A stretch of 20,666 bases of DNA from contig JAHFRG010000016.1 in assembly GCA_023258935.1 (NCBI GenBank), forward strand, positions 1-20,666, read 5' to 3'. Each line of letters opens with the position of its first letter. Position 1 is the first letter of the stretch. Shown piece after piece: positions 1 to 6,750 of the stretch. Both the position numbers and the translations under genes were made by a program. The notes under the pieces were generated by a model that was not told the DNA's origin, did not search any database, and saw only the letters and a program-made list of their open reading frames with translations. This DNA comes from Betaproteobacteria bacterium (GTDB lineage Bacteria > Pseudomonadota > Gammaproteobacteria > Burkholderiales > JAHFRG01).

Positions 1-148
1 GCAACAGAATCAGCAGCGCCCCGAACAGCAGGCCCTGGCGCGTGGGAAGGATGAATACGCGGCGCTGGGTGAGCAATACCGGGCCGGCCTCAGGCCCTTT
101 GAGCTTGAACAACCATCTGTTCAGATAATTTTCAATCGCGAGCTGCAT
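1..148 (-). CDS. DUF58-family protein, N-terminal part (runs off the window)
   Basis: Reading the minus strand from the ATG at 148-146 gives 49 codons before the window edge, beginning MQLAIENYLNRWLFKLKG. The stretch QRRVFILPTRQGLLFG (about residues 28-43) is the conserved N-terminal signature of DUF58 proteins, followed by the start of a hydrophobic segment (GALLILL). Such proteins are usually membrane-anchored, carry a vWA-like domain and sit beside a MoxR-type AAA ATPase. No MoxR gene is visible on this side, so any partner would lie outside the window. The start codon lies directly against a mobile element: the TTAG target duplication begins at base 148, and the element end provides AGAGG (complement of 156-160) seven bases upstream of ATG as the only Shine-Dalgarno-like sequence. 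The family call rests on a short stretch; function is not inferred. Confidence 0.75.
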   Translation of the reverse strand, partial: MQLAIENYLNRWLFKLKGPEAGPVLLTQRRVFILPTRQGLLFGALLILL

Positions 149-151
149 TAG

Positions 152-170
152 GGAACCTCTGATTAAGTCC
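152..170 (+). repeat. Left terminal inverted repeat of the MITE-like element
   Basis: The 19-bp end is perfectly inverted at 533-551. On the minus strand it contains AGAGG, placed as a Shine-Dalgarno sequence for the adjacent DUF58 start codon. Confidence 0.85.
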
Positions 171-182
171 TCCGCGGAGCGC

Positions 183-286
183 GTTTCTGGCGCAATGCGG
201 ATGATTGCAAGGCGCGCGACGAAGGTGCCTAGCCGTAGCTTAAGCACGAGGAGCGCAACGACGCAAGCGCCGCATTGCGCCGAAAC
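183..286. repeat. Subterminal inverted repeat inside the element
   Basis: Arms 183-200 and 270-286 pair over 17 positions with a single bulged base; the core GGCGCAATGCGG/CCGCATTGCGCC is perfect. The intervening 69 bases hold a small GCTTAAGC palindrome near the centre. The arms could form a long hairpin in single-stranded DNA or in a read-through transcript. It has no following T-run, so it is not a standard terminator. Confidence 0.6.
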
Positions 287-532
287 CCGGATGGGACGGC
301 TGCCGCGACACGGTCAGCGAAGCTTGGGGTGCGGGAGCGGCAGCATGAGCGCCCCATTTTACAATGTTTCTTGCGGCAGCTTGCGCCCCTTCCCGCTCCA
401 CGCTGCGCGAGTCCGAGTCCGGGGCGCTTTTCGGGCGATCTGCTTTGTCGCTCAGCTTGCGAAGGGGGTCAACCATTCGCTGCACCTCGCTTCGCGCGTC
501 TCATTCCGAAAAGCCAGCGTCGCGCCCTCGTG

Positions 533-551
533 GGACTTAATCAGAGGTTCC
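533..551 (-). repeat. Right terminal inverted repeat of the MITE-like element
   Basis: This is the exact reverse complement of 152-170. It is followed directly by TTAG (552-555), the right copy of the target duplication, which also places an in-frame TAG (553-555) just ahead of the metallopeptidase reading frame. Confidence 0.85.
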
Positions 552-561
552 TTAGGGATGT

Positions 562-1089
562 TTGATTTGCACTCTAAAGTTTGTGCCATTTGCCTACTTC
601 AAACGACTAAACAAAGCACAACAGCGAATTTACTACCGCAGCGACGGCATTCGTTCAATCTATTTGCCGGAAACAAGGCTTGATTACTTGCTTGAAGCGC
701 TTGAAAACGTCCTCAAGTGCGATCAAACCAAGGAAGTGGAATCCGTTTGCCAGAGAATTCTCGACCAGTTGACTGCAGCGTTAAATGTTGCTGCGGTGCG
801 AGTTGAGATTTACGCAGCGCGGCCTCATGGGCGGTGGGGCGAGCTTCATGGTCTTTATACTCAGGCTGAGAAACGTGATTTGGCACGAATCGAGGTCTGG
901 ATGCGCACCGCGCGGCGCCGGCAGATTGTGGCGTTCCGAACCTTCTTGAGGACATTGTTGCACGAGCTTTGCCATCATCTGGATTACGAATTGCTGAAAC
1001 TGCCGGAGAGTTTCCACACCGAGGGCTTCTACCAACGCGAGTCGAGCCTGTTAAATCAACTCGCACTGCAGAACCAAACAATTGTCTAA
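562..1089 (+). CDS. Putative zinc metallopeptidase-like protein (HELCHH), uncharacterised
   Basis: A soluble protein of 175 residues without signal peptide or membrane segment. HELCHH at residues 134-139 is an HExxH zinc-binding motif preceded by a helix (FRTFLRTLL). It is followed by SFHTEGFYQRE (151-160), where H152 or E154 could supply the third metal ligand. WGELHGLY (92-99) looks like another conserved block. I recall similar short proteins in betaproteobacterial genomes but know no assigned function or substrate. The start is taken as TTG at 562, because the frame is closed by TAG at 553-555 and there is no ATG until residue 114. AGGG at 554-557 is a short-spaced ribosome site. The gene abuts a mobile element, so a few native N-terminal residues may be missing. 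Metal binding is inferred from the motif only. Confidence 0.7.
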   Translation: MICTLKFVPFAYFKRLNKAQQRIYYRSDGIRSIYLPETRLDYLLEALENVLKCDQTKEVESVCQRILDQLTAALNVAAVRVEIYAARPHGRWGELHGLYTQAEKRDLARIEVWMRTARRRQIVAFRTFLRTLLHELCHHLDYELLKLPESFHTEGFYQRESSLLNQLALQNQTIV

Positions 1090-1139
1090 AATATCAGCTA
1101 TTGGTTCCATCCCTTGGGTGAATAAACAGGTTTACCGAG

Positions 1140-1610
1140 TTGGAAAAAATAAGGATTCTTTTTATCTGCACGGGCAATATCTGCCGTTCGCCCACTGCGG
1201 AATCAGTGTTCCGTCGGCGCATTCAGCAAGCAGGTCTAGAGCATGCCTTCAGCGCGGATTCGGCGGGTACCCATGATTTCAATCTTGGCAGTGCTCCTGA
1301 CATGCGGGCGCAAGCAGCGGCGGAGCACAGGGGTTACGTCATGGAAGGAATGCATGCGCGCCAGGTCACGATGGATGATTTCGAAACTTTTAATTTCATA
1401 CTGGTGATGGATAAAGGCAATCTAGCGATATTGAAAAAGGTGTGCCCGCTGGAATCCCTGCACAAGCTAACGTTGGTCACACAATTCAGCAGCAATTATC
1501 CGGGCTGGGAAATTCCAGACCCCTATTCAGGCGACAGCCTTGCTTTCGAGCGGGTGCTGGACATGCTGGAGGATGCAGTGGAGGGTTTGATCAAGCGCTT
1601 GAGCCAGTAG
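1140..1610 (+). CDS. Low-molecular-weight protein tyrosine phosphatase
   Basis: A 156-residue protein, the usual length for the family. The P-loop C-x5-R-S is CTGNICRS at residues 10-17 (nucleophile C10, phosphate-binding R16). The general acid is D127 in the DPYSG loop (127-131), and the SAGT motif follows at 41-44. It should dephosphorylate phosphotyrosine on proteins in the cytoplasm. No tyrosine kinase or polysaccharide-export genes are nearby, so the substrate cannot be told from context. The start is TTG at 1140: the frame is closed by TGA at 1119-1121 and there is no alternative ATG before the P-loop. An AGG about nine bases upstream is a weak ribosome site. It ends 18 bases from the convergent marC stop. 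Confidence 0.92.
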   Translation: MEKIRILFICTGNICRSPTAESVFRRRIQQAGLEHAFSADSAGTHDFNLGSAPDMRAQAAAEHRGYVMEGMHARQVTMDDFETFNFILVMDKGNLAILKKVCPLESLHKLTLVTQFSSNYPGWEIPDPYSGDSLAFERVLDMLEDAVEGLIKRLSQ

Positions 1611-1628
1611 CTCGAAAGCCGGGTTTGC

Positions 1629-2237
1629 TTAAACGGGCTTGGGCAATTGGCGCACGAATTGCTCGATGCCACGCAACAACATTTCCACTGCGATCGCGGT
1701 CAGAATTAAACCCATCAAGCGCTGAAAGGCCTGAATGCCGCGCTCGCCAACGAGCCTGCTGATGCGTTCGGCAAAAACAAGCACCGAAGCTGAAATGCCG
1801 AGGGCGAGGCTGAGCGCGATTACCCAATCAGCGATACGCTCAGGCTCCCTGGAAACCAGCAGCAATACCGTTGCGAGCGCCGAAGGGCCGGCGATCGAGG
1901 GAATTGCGAGCGGCACGATGAAAGGTTCCCGGTCCACCTTGTCGCCGAAAATTCCGCCGGGGTGAAGGAATATCATGCGCAGCGCGATCAAAAACAGAAT
2001 CACGCCGCCGGCGATGCCAAGCGAGCTTTGTGAAAGATTCAGCACGCGCATGAAAGGTGCGCCGACGAACATGAAGGCGAGCAGCACTACATAAGCGATG
2101 GCGCATTCCCTGAAAATGATGCCGAGCCTGCGCGAGCCTTCGATATTGCCCAGCGCTGCAACAAACACCGGGATATTACCGAACGGATCAACCACCAGCA
2201 GCAGCAGAATGGTGGCTGAAACGAAGGAAATATCCAT
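1629..2237 (-). CDS. marC: MarC/YchE-family integral membrane protein
   Basis: A 202-residue, strongly hydrophobic protein with about six transmembrane segments by eye. VVDPFGNIPVF near residues 15-25 is the diagnostic N-terminal block of the MarC family (UPF0056), and IPSIAGPSA around 113-121 is the matching repeat half. The molecular role is not established; the old link of E. coli MarC to multiple antibiotic resistance is not supported by later work. It starts 24 bases after the rne stop on the same strand, so it is probably transcribed with rne, though with only a weak GGGCGG ribosome site. It converges with the tyrosine phosphatase gene, and no obvious terminator hairpin lies in the 18-base gap. 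Confidence 0.88.
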   Translation of the reverse strand: MDISFVSATILLLLVVDPFGNIPVFVAALGNIEGSRRLGIIFRECAIAYVVLLAFMFVGAPFMRVLNLSQSSLGIAGGVILFLIALRMIFLHPGGIFGDKVDREPFIVPLAIPSIAGPSALATVLLLVSREPERIADWVIALSLALGISASVLVFAERISRLVGERGIQAFQRLMGLILTAIAVEMLLRGIEQFVRQLPKPV

Positions 2238-2261
2238 GCGCCGCCCGGAAGAGTTGTGACC

Positions 2262-4679
2262 TTACTTGCGGGTTTCCACTTGCTCCAGCTGCTCATCTTC
2301 GCTTGAAGGCTGGGTGGGTCTGATGCGTGGTGGCCTTGGTGGCGATTCGGATGCCGGTAATTCTTCTGCAAACAACTTGGTTTTTTCCGGGCTGGTTTCG
2401 ATTTGCACCAGATCACCCGATTCGCTCGCTTGGTATAACTCGGCAAGAATTTTTGCCGGCGTTGCGGCTTCATTGATCACAACATTGTCCTGTGCCCCAT
2501 GAACAGGCGTTGACTCGGCATGAACCTCAATATCAATGCTTGCCTCGCTTGCGGGTTTGGCCTCGTTGAGTTGCTGCCGGGGTGCTTCACTGATTTGAAA
2601 ATGCGCTGTTTCTGCCACAGGTGCTGACGGCGCAGAAATCACAGGTTTGGGTGCCTGCGGTACCGGCATGGTGTGGCTTTCCTTGCGCTCACCGCGGTCG
2701 CGCCTGCCGCCTCGTCTACCGCGTCTGCCTCTGTGCTCACCTAGTTCTTGTGGTGAATCGGATCTCTCCATTTTGGCCGCCGCAGGTCCCGGTTTGGGCT
2801 CGTATCGTTGTTGCCGCGGTTTTTGCCCTGGCTGGTATTCTGCACGACCATGAGGGCGTTGCTGCTCTGGCTGGGATCCTCTTGGTGCGGGTTTGCCTTC
2901 AGCACGATCTCTTTTCATGTGGTGTTGTTCAAAGCGCTCACGCCGCCGTCCACGCATAGCTTGCCGCGCTTTAGGCTGTTCAATTTCTTTCCTCTTTTCT
3001 ACGTGTTTAAACCAGCTAAAGATTTTTGTAATTAGTGAAGGTTTGGCTGTCCGCATGACCGGGGCAGGTTGTCCGATGGTAATACTTTTCACCGCTGCTT
3101 GCTGGGGCACCGGTTTGGTTTCTTGTCCTGACGTGGTTGCTTCAGCTTCTGCAACAGGCGCTTCCACCATTTTGTAGCTTGCTGCAGGTTCGGTCTGCGC
3201 AACTTCATCTTGGCGCAAGCGTGATATGTTGTAATTTGGTGTCTCCATATGAATGTTCGGGATCAGTACCACATTGACCCGAAAACGCGATTCTATGGTG
3301 TGGATTTCCATCCGTTTTTCGTTGAGCAGGAAAGTCGCTACATCGACTGGTACTTGGGCATATATCGACGCACTGTTTTCCTTCATGGCTTCCTCCTGAA
3401 GAATTCTCAGGACATGCAAAGCCGTTGACTCGGTGCCTCGGATGTGGCCGGTGCCGTGGCAACGCGGGCAGGGCATATGACTGGTTTCACCCAATGACGG
3501 TTGTAAGTGTTGGCGCGAAAGTTCCATCAAGCCAAAACGCGAAATTTTGCCCATTTGTACACGCGCACGGTCATAGCGCAGCGCTTCGCGCAAACGGTTT
3601 TCAACCTCACGCTGGTTGCGCTGGATTTCCATGTCGATGAAATCAATTACAATGAGGCCGCCCAAGTCACGCAGGCGCAGTTGACGCGCGATTTCGTCCG
3701 CTGCCTCGATATTGGTATGCAGAGCCGTTTGTTCGATATCCGTTCCGCGTGTGGCACGCGCCGAATTCACATCTATTGAAACTAATGCCTCGGTGTGGTC
3801 TATTACGATGGCACCGCCGGAGGGCAAAAGAACCTGGCGTGAAAACGCAGTCTCGATCTGGTGCTCGATCTGGAAGCGCGAGAATAGCGGAACATCGTCT
3901 TTATAAAGCTTGATGCGGTTGACATTGTTCGGCATCACATGGCTCATGAACTGCCTGGCCTGATCGTAGATTGCTTCTGTGTCAATCAAAATCTCGCCGA
4001 TCTCGGGATGGAAGTAATCGCGAATGGCGCGCACTACCAGGCTGCTTTCCAGGTAAATCAGAGAAGGGGCTTTTTCCTTTTTGGCGGCATTTTCTATCGC
4101 CTCCCATAACTGCAACAGGTAATTTAAATCCCATTGCACTTCTTCGAGACTTCTGCCAATGCCTGCGGTGCGACCGATGATGCTCATTCCCTGGGGCACG
4201 TTGAGTTGCGCCAATATGTCGCGCAATTCATTACGCTCCTCGCCTTCGACACGCCGTGATACTCCGCCGCCTCGTGGATTATTCGGCATCAGTACCAGAT
4301 AGCGGCCTGCAAGACTGATAAAGGTAGTGAGCGCGGCGCCTTTTGTGCCGCGTTCATCCTTGTCTACCTGGATAATCAGTTCCTGACCTTCTCGCAGCGC
4401 GTCCTGGATGCGGGCGCGTGCGGGGTCGATGTTTTCTCCGGACTGGAAATAGGAGCGGGCGACTTCCTTAAAGGGTAGAAACCCGTGCCTTTCACCGCCG
4501 TAGTCAACAAAGGCGGCTTCCAGGCTGGGTTCAATACGGGTGATGGCACCCTTGTAGATGTTGCTTTTGCGTTGCTCTTTGCCTGCGGATTCAATATCGA
4601 GGTCAATGAGCTTTTGACCATCGACTATCGCGACGCGCAACTCCTCGGATTGCGTCGCGTTAAACAACATGCGTTTCAT
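2262..4679 (-). CDS. rne: Ribonuclease E
   Basis: An 805-residue endoribonuclease starting MKRMLFNATQ. ATG at 4679-4677 is chosen over an in-frame start eight codons upstream because GGGAGA sits about seven bases before it. The N-terminal catalytic half has an S1-like region (about 37-125), the 5'-sensor/RNase H-like region, the Mg-binding aspartates D303 (SIDVN) and D346 (IDFID), and the zinc-link CPRC with C404 and C407; all four residues sit at E. coli numbering. After about residue 500 comes the non-conserved scaffold. It holds an amphipathic basic segment SLITKIFSWFKHV (548-560) resembling the membrane-anchoring segment A, arginine-rich RNA-binding patches (576-592 and 650-666), and an acidic tail. 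It should process rRNA/tRNA and turn over mRNA at the inner membrane. The tail is shorter than in E. coli (1061 residues). Divergent from rluC, with marC downstream. Confidence 0.97.
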   Translation of the reverse strand: MKRMLFNATQSEELRVAIVDGQKLIDLDIESAGKEQRKSNIYKGAITRIEPSLEAAFVDYGGERHGFLPFKEVARSYFQSGENIDPARARIQDALREGQELIIQVDKDERGTKGAALTTFISLAGRYLVLMPNNPRGGGVSRRVEGEERNELRDILAQLNVPQGMSIIGRTAGIGRSLEEVQWDLNYLLQLWEAIENAAKKEKAPSLIYLESSLVVRAIRDYFHPEIGEILIDTEAIYDQARQFMSHVMPNNVNRIKLYKDDVPLFSRFQIEHQIETAFSRQVLLPSGGAIVIDHTEALVSIDVNSARATRGTDIEQTALHTNIEAADEIARQLRLRDLGGLIVIDFIDMEIQRNQREVENRLREALRYDRARVQMGKISRFGLMELSRQHLQPSLGETSHMPCPRCHGTGHIRGTESTALHVLRILQEEAMKENSASIYAQVPVDVATFLLNEKRMEIHTIESRFRVNVVLIPNIHMETPNYNISRLRQDEVAQTEPAASYKMVEAPVAEAEATTSGQETKPVPQQAAVKSITIGQPAPVMRTAKPSLITKIFSWFKHVEKRKEIEQPKARQAMRGRRRERFEQHHMKRDRAEGKPAPRGSQPEQQRPHGRAEYQPGQKPRQQRYEPKPGPAAAKMERSDSPQELGEHRGRRGRRGGRRDRGERKESHTMPVPQAPKPVISAPSAPVAETAHFQISEAPRQQLNEAKPASEASIDIEVHAESTPVHGAQDNVVINEAATPAKILAELYQASESGDLVQIETSPEKTKLFAEELPASESPPRPPRIRPTQPSSEDEQLEQVETRK

Positions 4680-5029
4680 TTTATGCTCTCCCGCGCTCTG
4701 CACGGGCAGGGCAAACCCTACGCGGTTATAATGGCGTTATGTATCGAGTATTCGTCATGTGCTCGTCATAATTTCGGATCAACTAAAACGGACGGACAAT
4801 TCACTCAACGGGTTTGTCATTAAAATCCTGTTTATCTACAAGGTCAGGACTTGAAAATCTGCTCGGAGCGCGTATCTCTGTTGCTCTCGCTACTTTTTAA
4901 TATGGTGAGCGGAGTTAACCAGTTGTCAGGTTTTGTCTAATGTGTTCAAGCACTTAATGCTGAATCACGAGGCCGGATAACGGTTTTCGCGTCGGCCTGG
5001 AAAAACCATGACATATCAGTATAAGCAAA
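4680..5029. other. Divergent rne/rluC intergenic region, no gene
   Basis: These 350 bases lie between the divergent rne and rluC starts. I see no convincing ORF. They hold the candidate rne promoter (4819-4847), the small hairpin at 4708-4719 in the rne leader, and an inverted repeat AGGCCG (4970-4975)/CGGCCT (4993-4998) that would form a hairpin in the rluC leader, 31 bases before its start. TATAAT at 4727-4732 (+) has no matching -35. No clear rluC promoter was found. Confidence 0.6.
4819..4847 (-). promoter_or_regulatory. Possible sigma70 promoter for rne
   Basis: On the minus strand CTGACC (4847-4842) and TTTAAT (4824-4819) are separated by 17 bases, four and five matches to consensus. 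This would give an rne leader of about 130 nt. Within the leader a small AGGG-TTTG-CCCT hairpin (4719-4708) lies close to the ribosome site. A long leader would fit the autoregulation known for E. coli rne, but no sequence match to that leader was recognised. Confidence 0.3.
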
Positions 5030-5992
5030 ATGAATGATTTAAGCAAAGCATCCGTTTCCTGGGGGAGCGTCGGTGAGGATAGTGAAAATCAACGCATAGA
5101 CAATTACTTGGAGAAGGTTTTAAAAGGAGTTCCTAAAAACCACATCTACCGCATTCTGCGCAGCGGTGAAGTACGGGTAAACAGCAAGCGCGTTAAGCCG
5201 AATTACCGGTTAAAGATCGGCGACAAACTGCGTATACCTCCTGTTCGTACCGCTAAACCAACTCGTCAAGGTACAGCGCCGCGTTCTAATCTGCTTTTGG
5301 AAGTATTATTCGAAGACGATTATCTGCTTGCTATCAATAAACCCAGCGGTATTGCAGTGCATGGTGGAAGCGGGATCAGCAGCGGCATTGTCGAGCTATT
5401 GCGCATGCGCGAGCCTAAACCCAGATTTCTGGAGTTGGTGCATCGCCTTGACCGCGAAACTTCTGGTGTACTGCTGCTCGCAAAAAAGCGCAGCGCGCTT
5501 ACCGCACTCCATCAAATGCTCCGCTCGGGAGAAGTTGAAAAGCGCTATCTCGTGCTGGTCAAGGGTAAGTGGATCAATCAAAAGCAGAGTGTCATGCTTC
5601 CCTTGCACAAATATGTGACGTCATCCGGTGAGCGACGCGTTACCGTGAACAAAGGCGGGAAGGTTGCGCATACGCTGTTTTTCCTGCTCCAAAACTGGCA
5701 GGAGTTCAGCTTGCTTGAAGCGGAACTAAAAACAGGTCGCACCCATCAAATCCGCGCACATCTTGCGCATCTCGGCTTCCCCATTTTGGGTGACGTCAAG
5801 TATGGTGATTTTACATTGAATCACAAACTGGCAATGCGGGGCCTCAAGCGCATGTTCCTGCATGCCTATAAATTAGTGGTCAAACATCCGATAAGCGGCG
5901 CAGCTTTGCGGCTAGAAGCGCCACTGCCAGTGGACTTGCAGCAGTTCATCGAAAAACTGGACGAGCGACATGCCGAGTCGATCAACAGCTGA
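5030..5992 (+). CDS. rluC: 23S rRNA pseudouridine synthase RluC
   Basis: A 320-residue RluA-family synthase that isomerises specific uridines in 23S rRNA (positions 955, 2504 and 2580 in E. coli). An S4 RNA-binding domain occupies about residues 20-75 (QRIDNYLEKVLKG, GEVRVNSKRVK). The catalytic domain has HRLDRETSG at 138-146 with catalytic D141, and RTHQIRAHL at 237-245. The length and the adjacency to rne are typical of RluC. No clear Shine-Dalgarno precedes ATG 5030, but the protein N-terminus matches family length. The 3' end overlaps the HAD phosphatase start by 23 bases, so the two are translationally linked. Confidence 0.94.
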   Translation: MNDLSKASVSWGSVGEDSENQRIDNYLEKVLKGVPKNHIYRILRSGEVRVNSKRVKPNYRLKIGDKLRIPPVRTAKPTRQGTAPRSNLLLEVLFEDDYLLAINKPSGIAVHGGSGISSGIVELLRMREPKPRFLELVHRLDRETSGVLLLAKKRSALTALHQMLRSGEVEKRYLVLVKGKWINQKQSVMLPLHKYVTSSGERRVTVNKGGKVAHTLFFLLQNWQEFSLLEAELKTGRTHQIRAHLAHLGFPILGDVKYGDFTLNHKLAMRGLKRMFLHAYKLVVKHPISGAALRLEAPLPVDLQQFIEKLDERHAESINS

Positions 5993-6659
5993 AACAGCCT
6001 CGAAGCAAAAGCGTTTTGAACTTCTAGTATTCGACTGGGATGGGACGTTGACTGATTCATCGGATCTTATCGTGACTTCGATGCAGGTTGCGTGTGTCGA
6101 TATAGGTTTGCCGGTACCCGATGCCCAGCAGGTGCGGCATATCATCGGCTTGGGATTCAATGAAGCGATCGCGTATTTACTGCCAGAGCTTCCCGCGAGC
6201 GATTACCCGGAACTTGTGGAGCGCTACCGCCATCATTTTCTTTCCAGGCATGCGCCGATACCGATGTTTCCAGGAGCCATTGAAACCATACAGCATTTAC
6301 ACGAATCGGGTTTTTTGCTTGCGGTGGCGACCGGCAAAAGCCGCAGAGGCCTCAACCGGGATTTTCAGGAGACCGGTCTGGGGCAGTATTTCCATGCTTC
6401 GCGTTGTGCCGATGAGTGTTTCTCCAAACCGCATCCCGGAATGCTGTTTGAGCTGATCGAGGAATTGCAGGTTAACGTGGACAAGACGTTGATGATTGGC
6501 GATACAACTCATGATATGCAGATGGCACAAAGCGCCGGAGTGGCTTCGCTTGCCGTCGGTTACGGCGCCCACTCCAAGGAAAAATTGCTGGCGCTGTCCC
6601 CTCTAGCCTGCGTAAACGATACCCTGGAATTACAACAATGGCTAAAAACACACGCATGA
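5970..6659 (+). CDS. HAD-superfamily phosphatase, phosphoglycolate phosphatase-like
   Basis: A 229-residue HAD hydrolase with all four motifs. Motif I is DWDGTLTDS (22-30; nucleophile D22, acid D24), motif II has T121 in VATGKS, motif III K153 in SKPHPG, and motif IV GDTTHD (177-182; D178 and D182). The cap lies between motifs I and II (C1 type), as in Gph and related sugar-phosphate phosphatases. The substrate cannot be fixed from sequence; phosphoglycolate is only one possibility, and the common location next to rluC does not identify it. ATG 5970 lies inside rluC. The protein begins with a short polar extension before the first strand, so a later start is possible but no better start codon is present. 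Confidence 0.88.
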   Translation: MPSRSTAETASKQKRFELLVFDWDGTLTDSSDLIVTSMQVACVDIGLPVPDAQQVRHIIGLGFNEAIAYLLPELPASDYPELVERYRHHFLSRHAPIPMFPGAIETIQHLHESGFLLAVATGKSRRGLNRDFQETGLGQYFHASRCADECFSKPHPGMLFELIEELQVNVDKTLMIGDTTHDMQMAQSAGVASLAVGYGAHSKEKLLALSPLACVNDTLELQQWLKTHA

Positions 6660-6750
6660 TTAGCTATAGACTGAACGGGGTGAATTTTTCAATGATTCCG
6701 GGTTATACTTAATATGTTCTACCATCGTGATTATCAGCAAAGGTTAAGGT

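Larger units (their letters stand above)
152..551. mobile_element. 400-bp MITE-like non-autonomous element, IS5-group-like ends
   Basis: The ends are perfect 19-bp inverted repeats: GGAACCTCTGATTAAGTCC at 152-170 and its reverse complement at 533-551. Both ends are flanked by TTAG (148-151 and 552-555), giving a 4-bp target duplication. IS5-group elements typically duplicate YTAR, and TTAG fits. The interior has no credible gene: the open frames are short, overlap on both strands and resemble no family. It is rich in inverted and imperfect direct repeats, such as 183-200 with 270-286, AGCGCCCC 348-355 with GGGGCGCT 421-428, and CAGCTTGCG at 377 and 453. This fits a miniature element moved in trans by a transposase encoded elsewhere. 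The element and its target duplication fill almost the whole gap between the DUF58 start and the metallopeptidase start. The IS5 assignment is inference from target site and end sequence. Confidence 0.8.

Noticed and set aside
558..560. ATG as the metallopeptidase start
   Set aside because: It is out of frame with the HELCHH protein, and its own frame gives an unrelated short peptide.
195..683. Open frames on both strands across the 400-bp element, including one running into the metallopeptidase gene
   Set aside because: They overlap one another, span the terminal repeats, have arginine/serine-rich translations typical of GC-rich noncoding DNA, and resemble no family.
2621..2959. Plus-strand open frames antisense to rne
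   Set aside because: They mirror the low-complexity arginine/proline-rich scaffold of RNase E and have no coding features of their own.
4727..4732. Perfect TATAAT as an rluC promoter
   Set aside because: The -35 position reads GGGCAG, and it lies 300 bases from rluC; left as unassigned.
4485..4823. Plus-strand open frame running from rne antisense into the intergenic region
   Set aside because: It is mostly antisense to the conserved RNase E N-terminus, with no ribosome site or family resemblance.
6681..6709. TGAATT-17-TATACT as an sppA promoter
   Set aside because: The -10 is fair, but the -35 matches consensus at only two positions.
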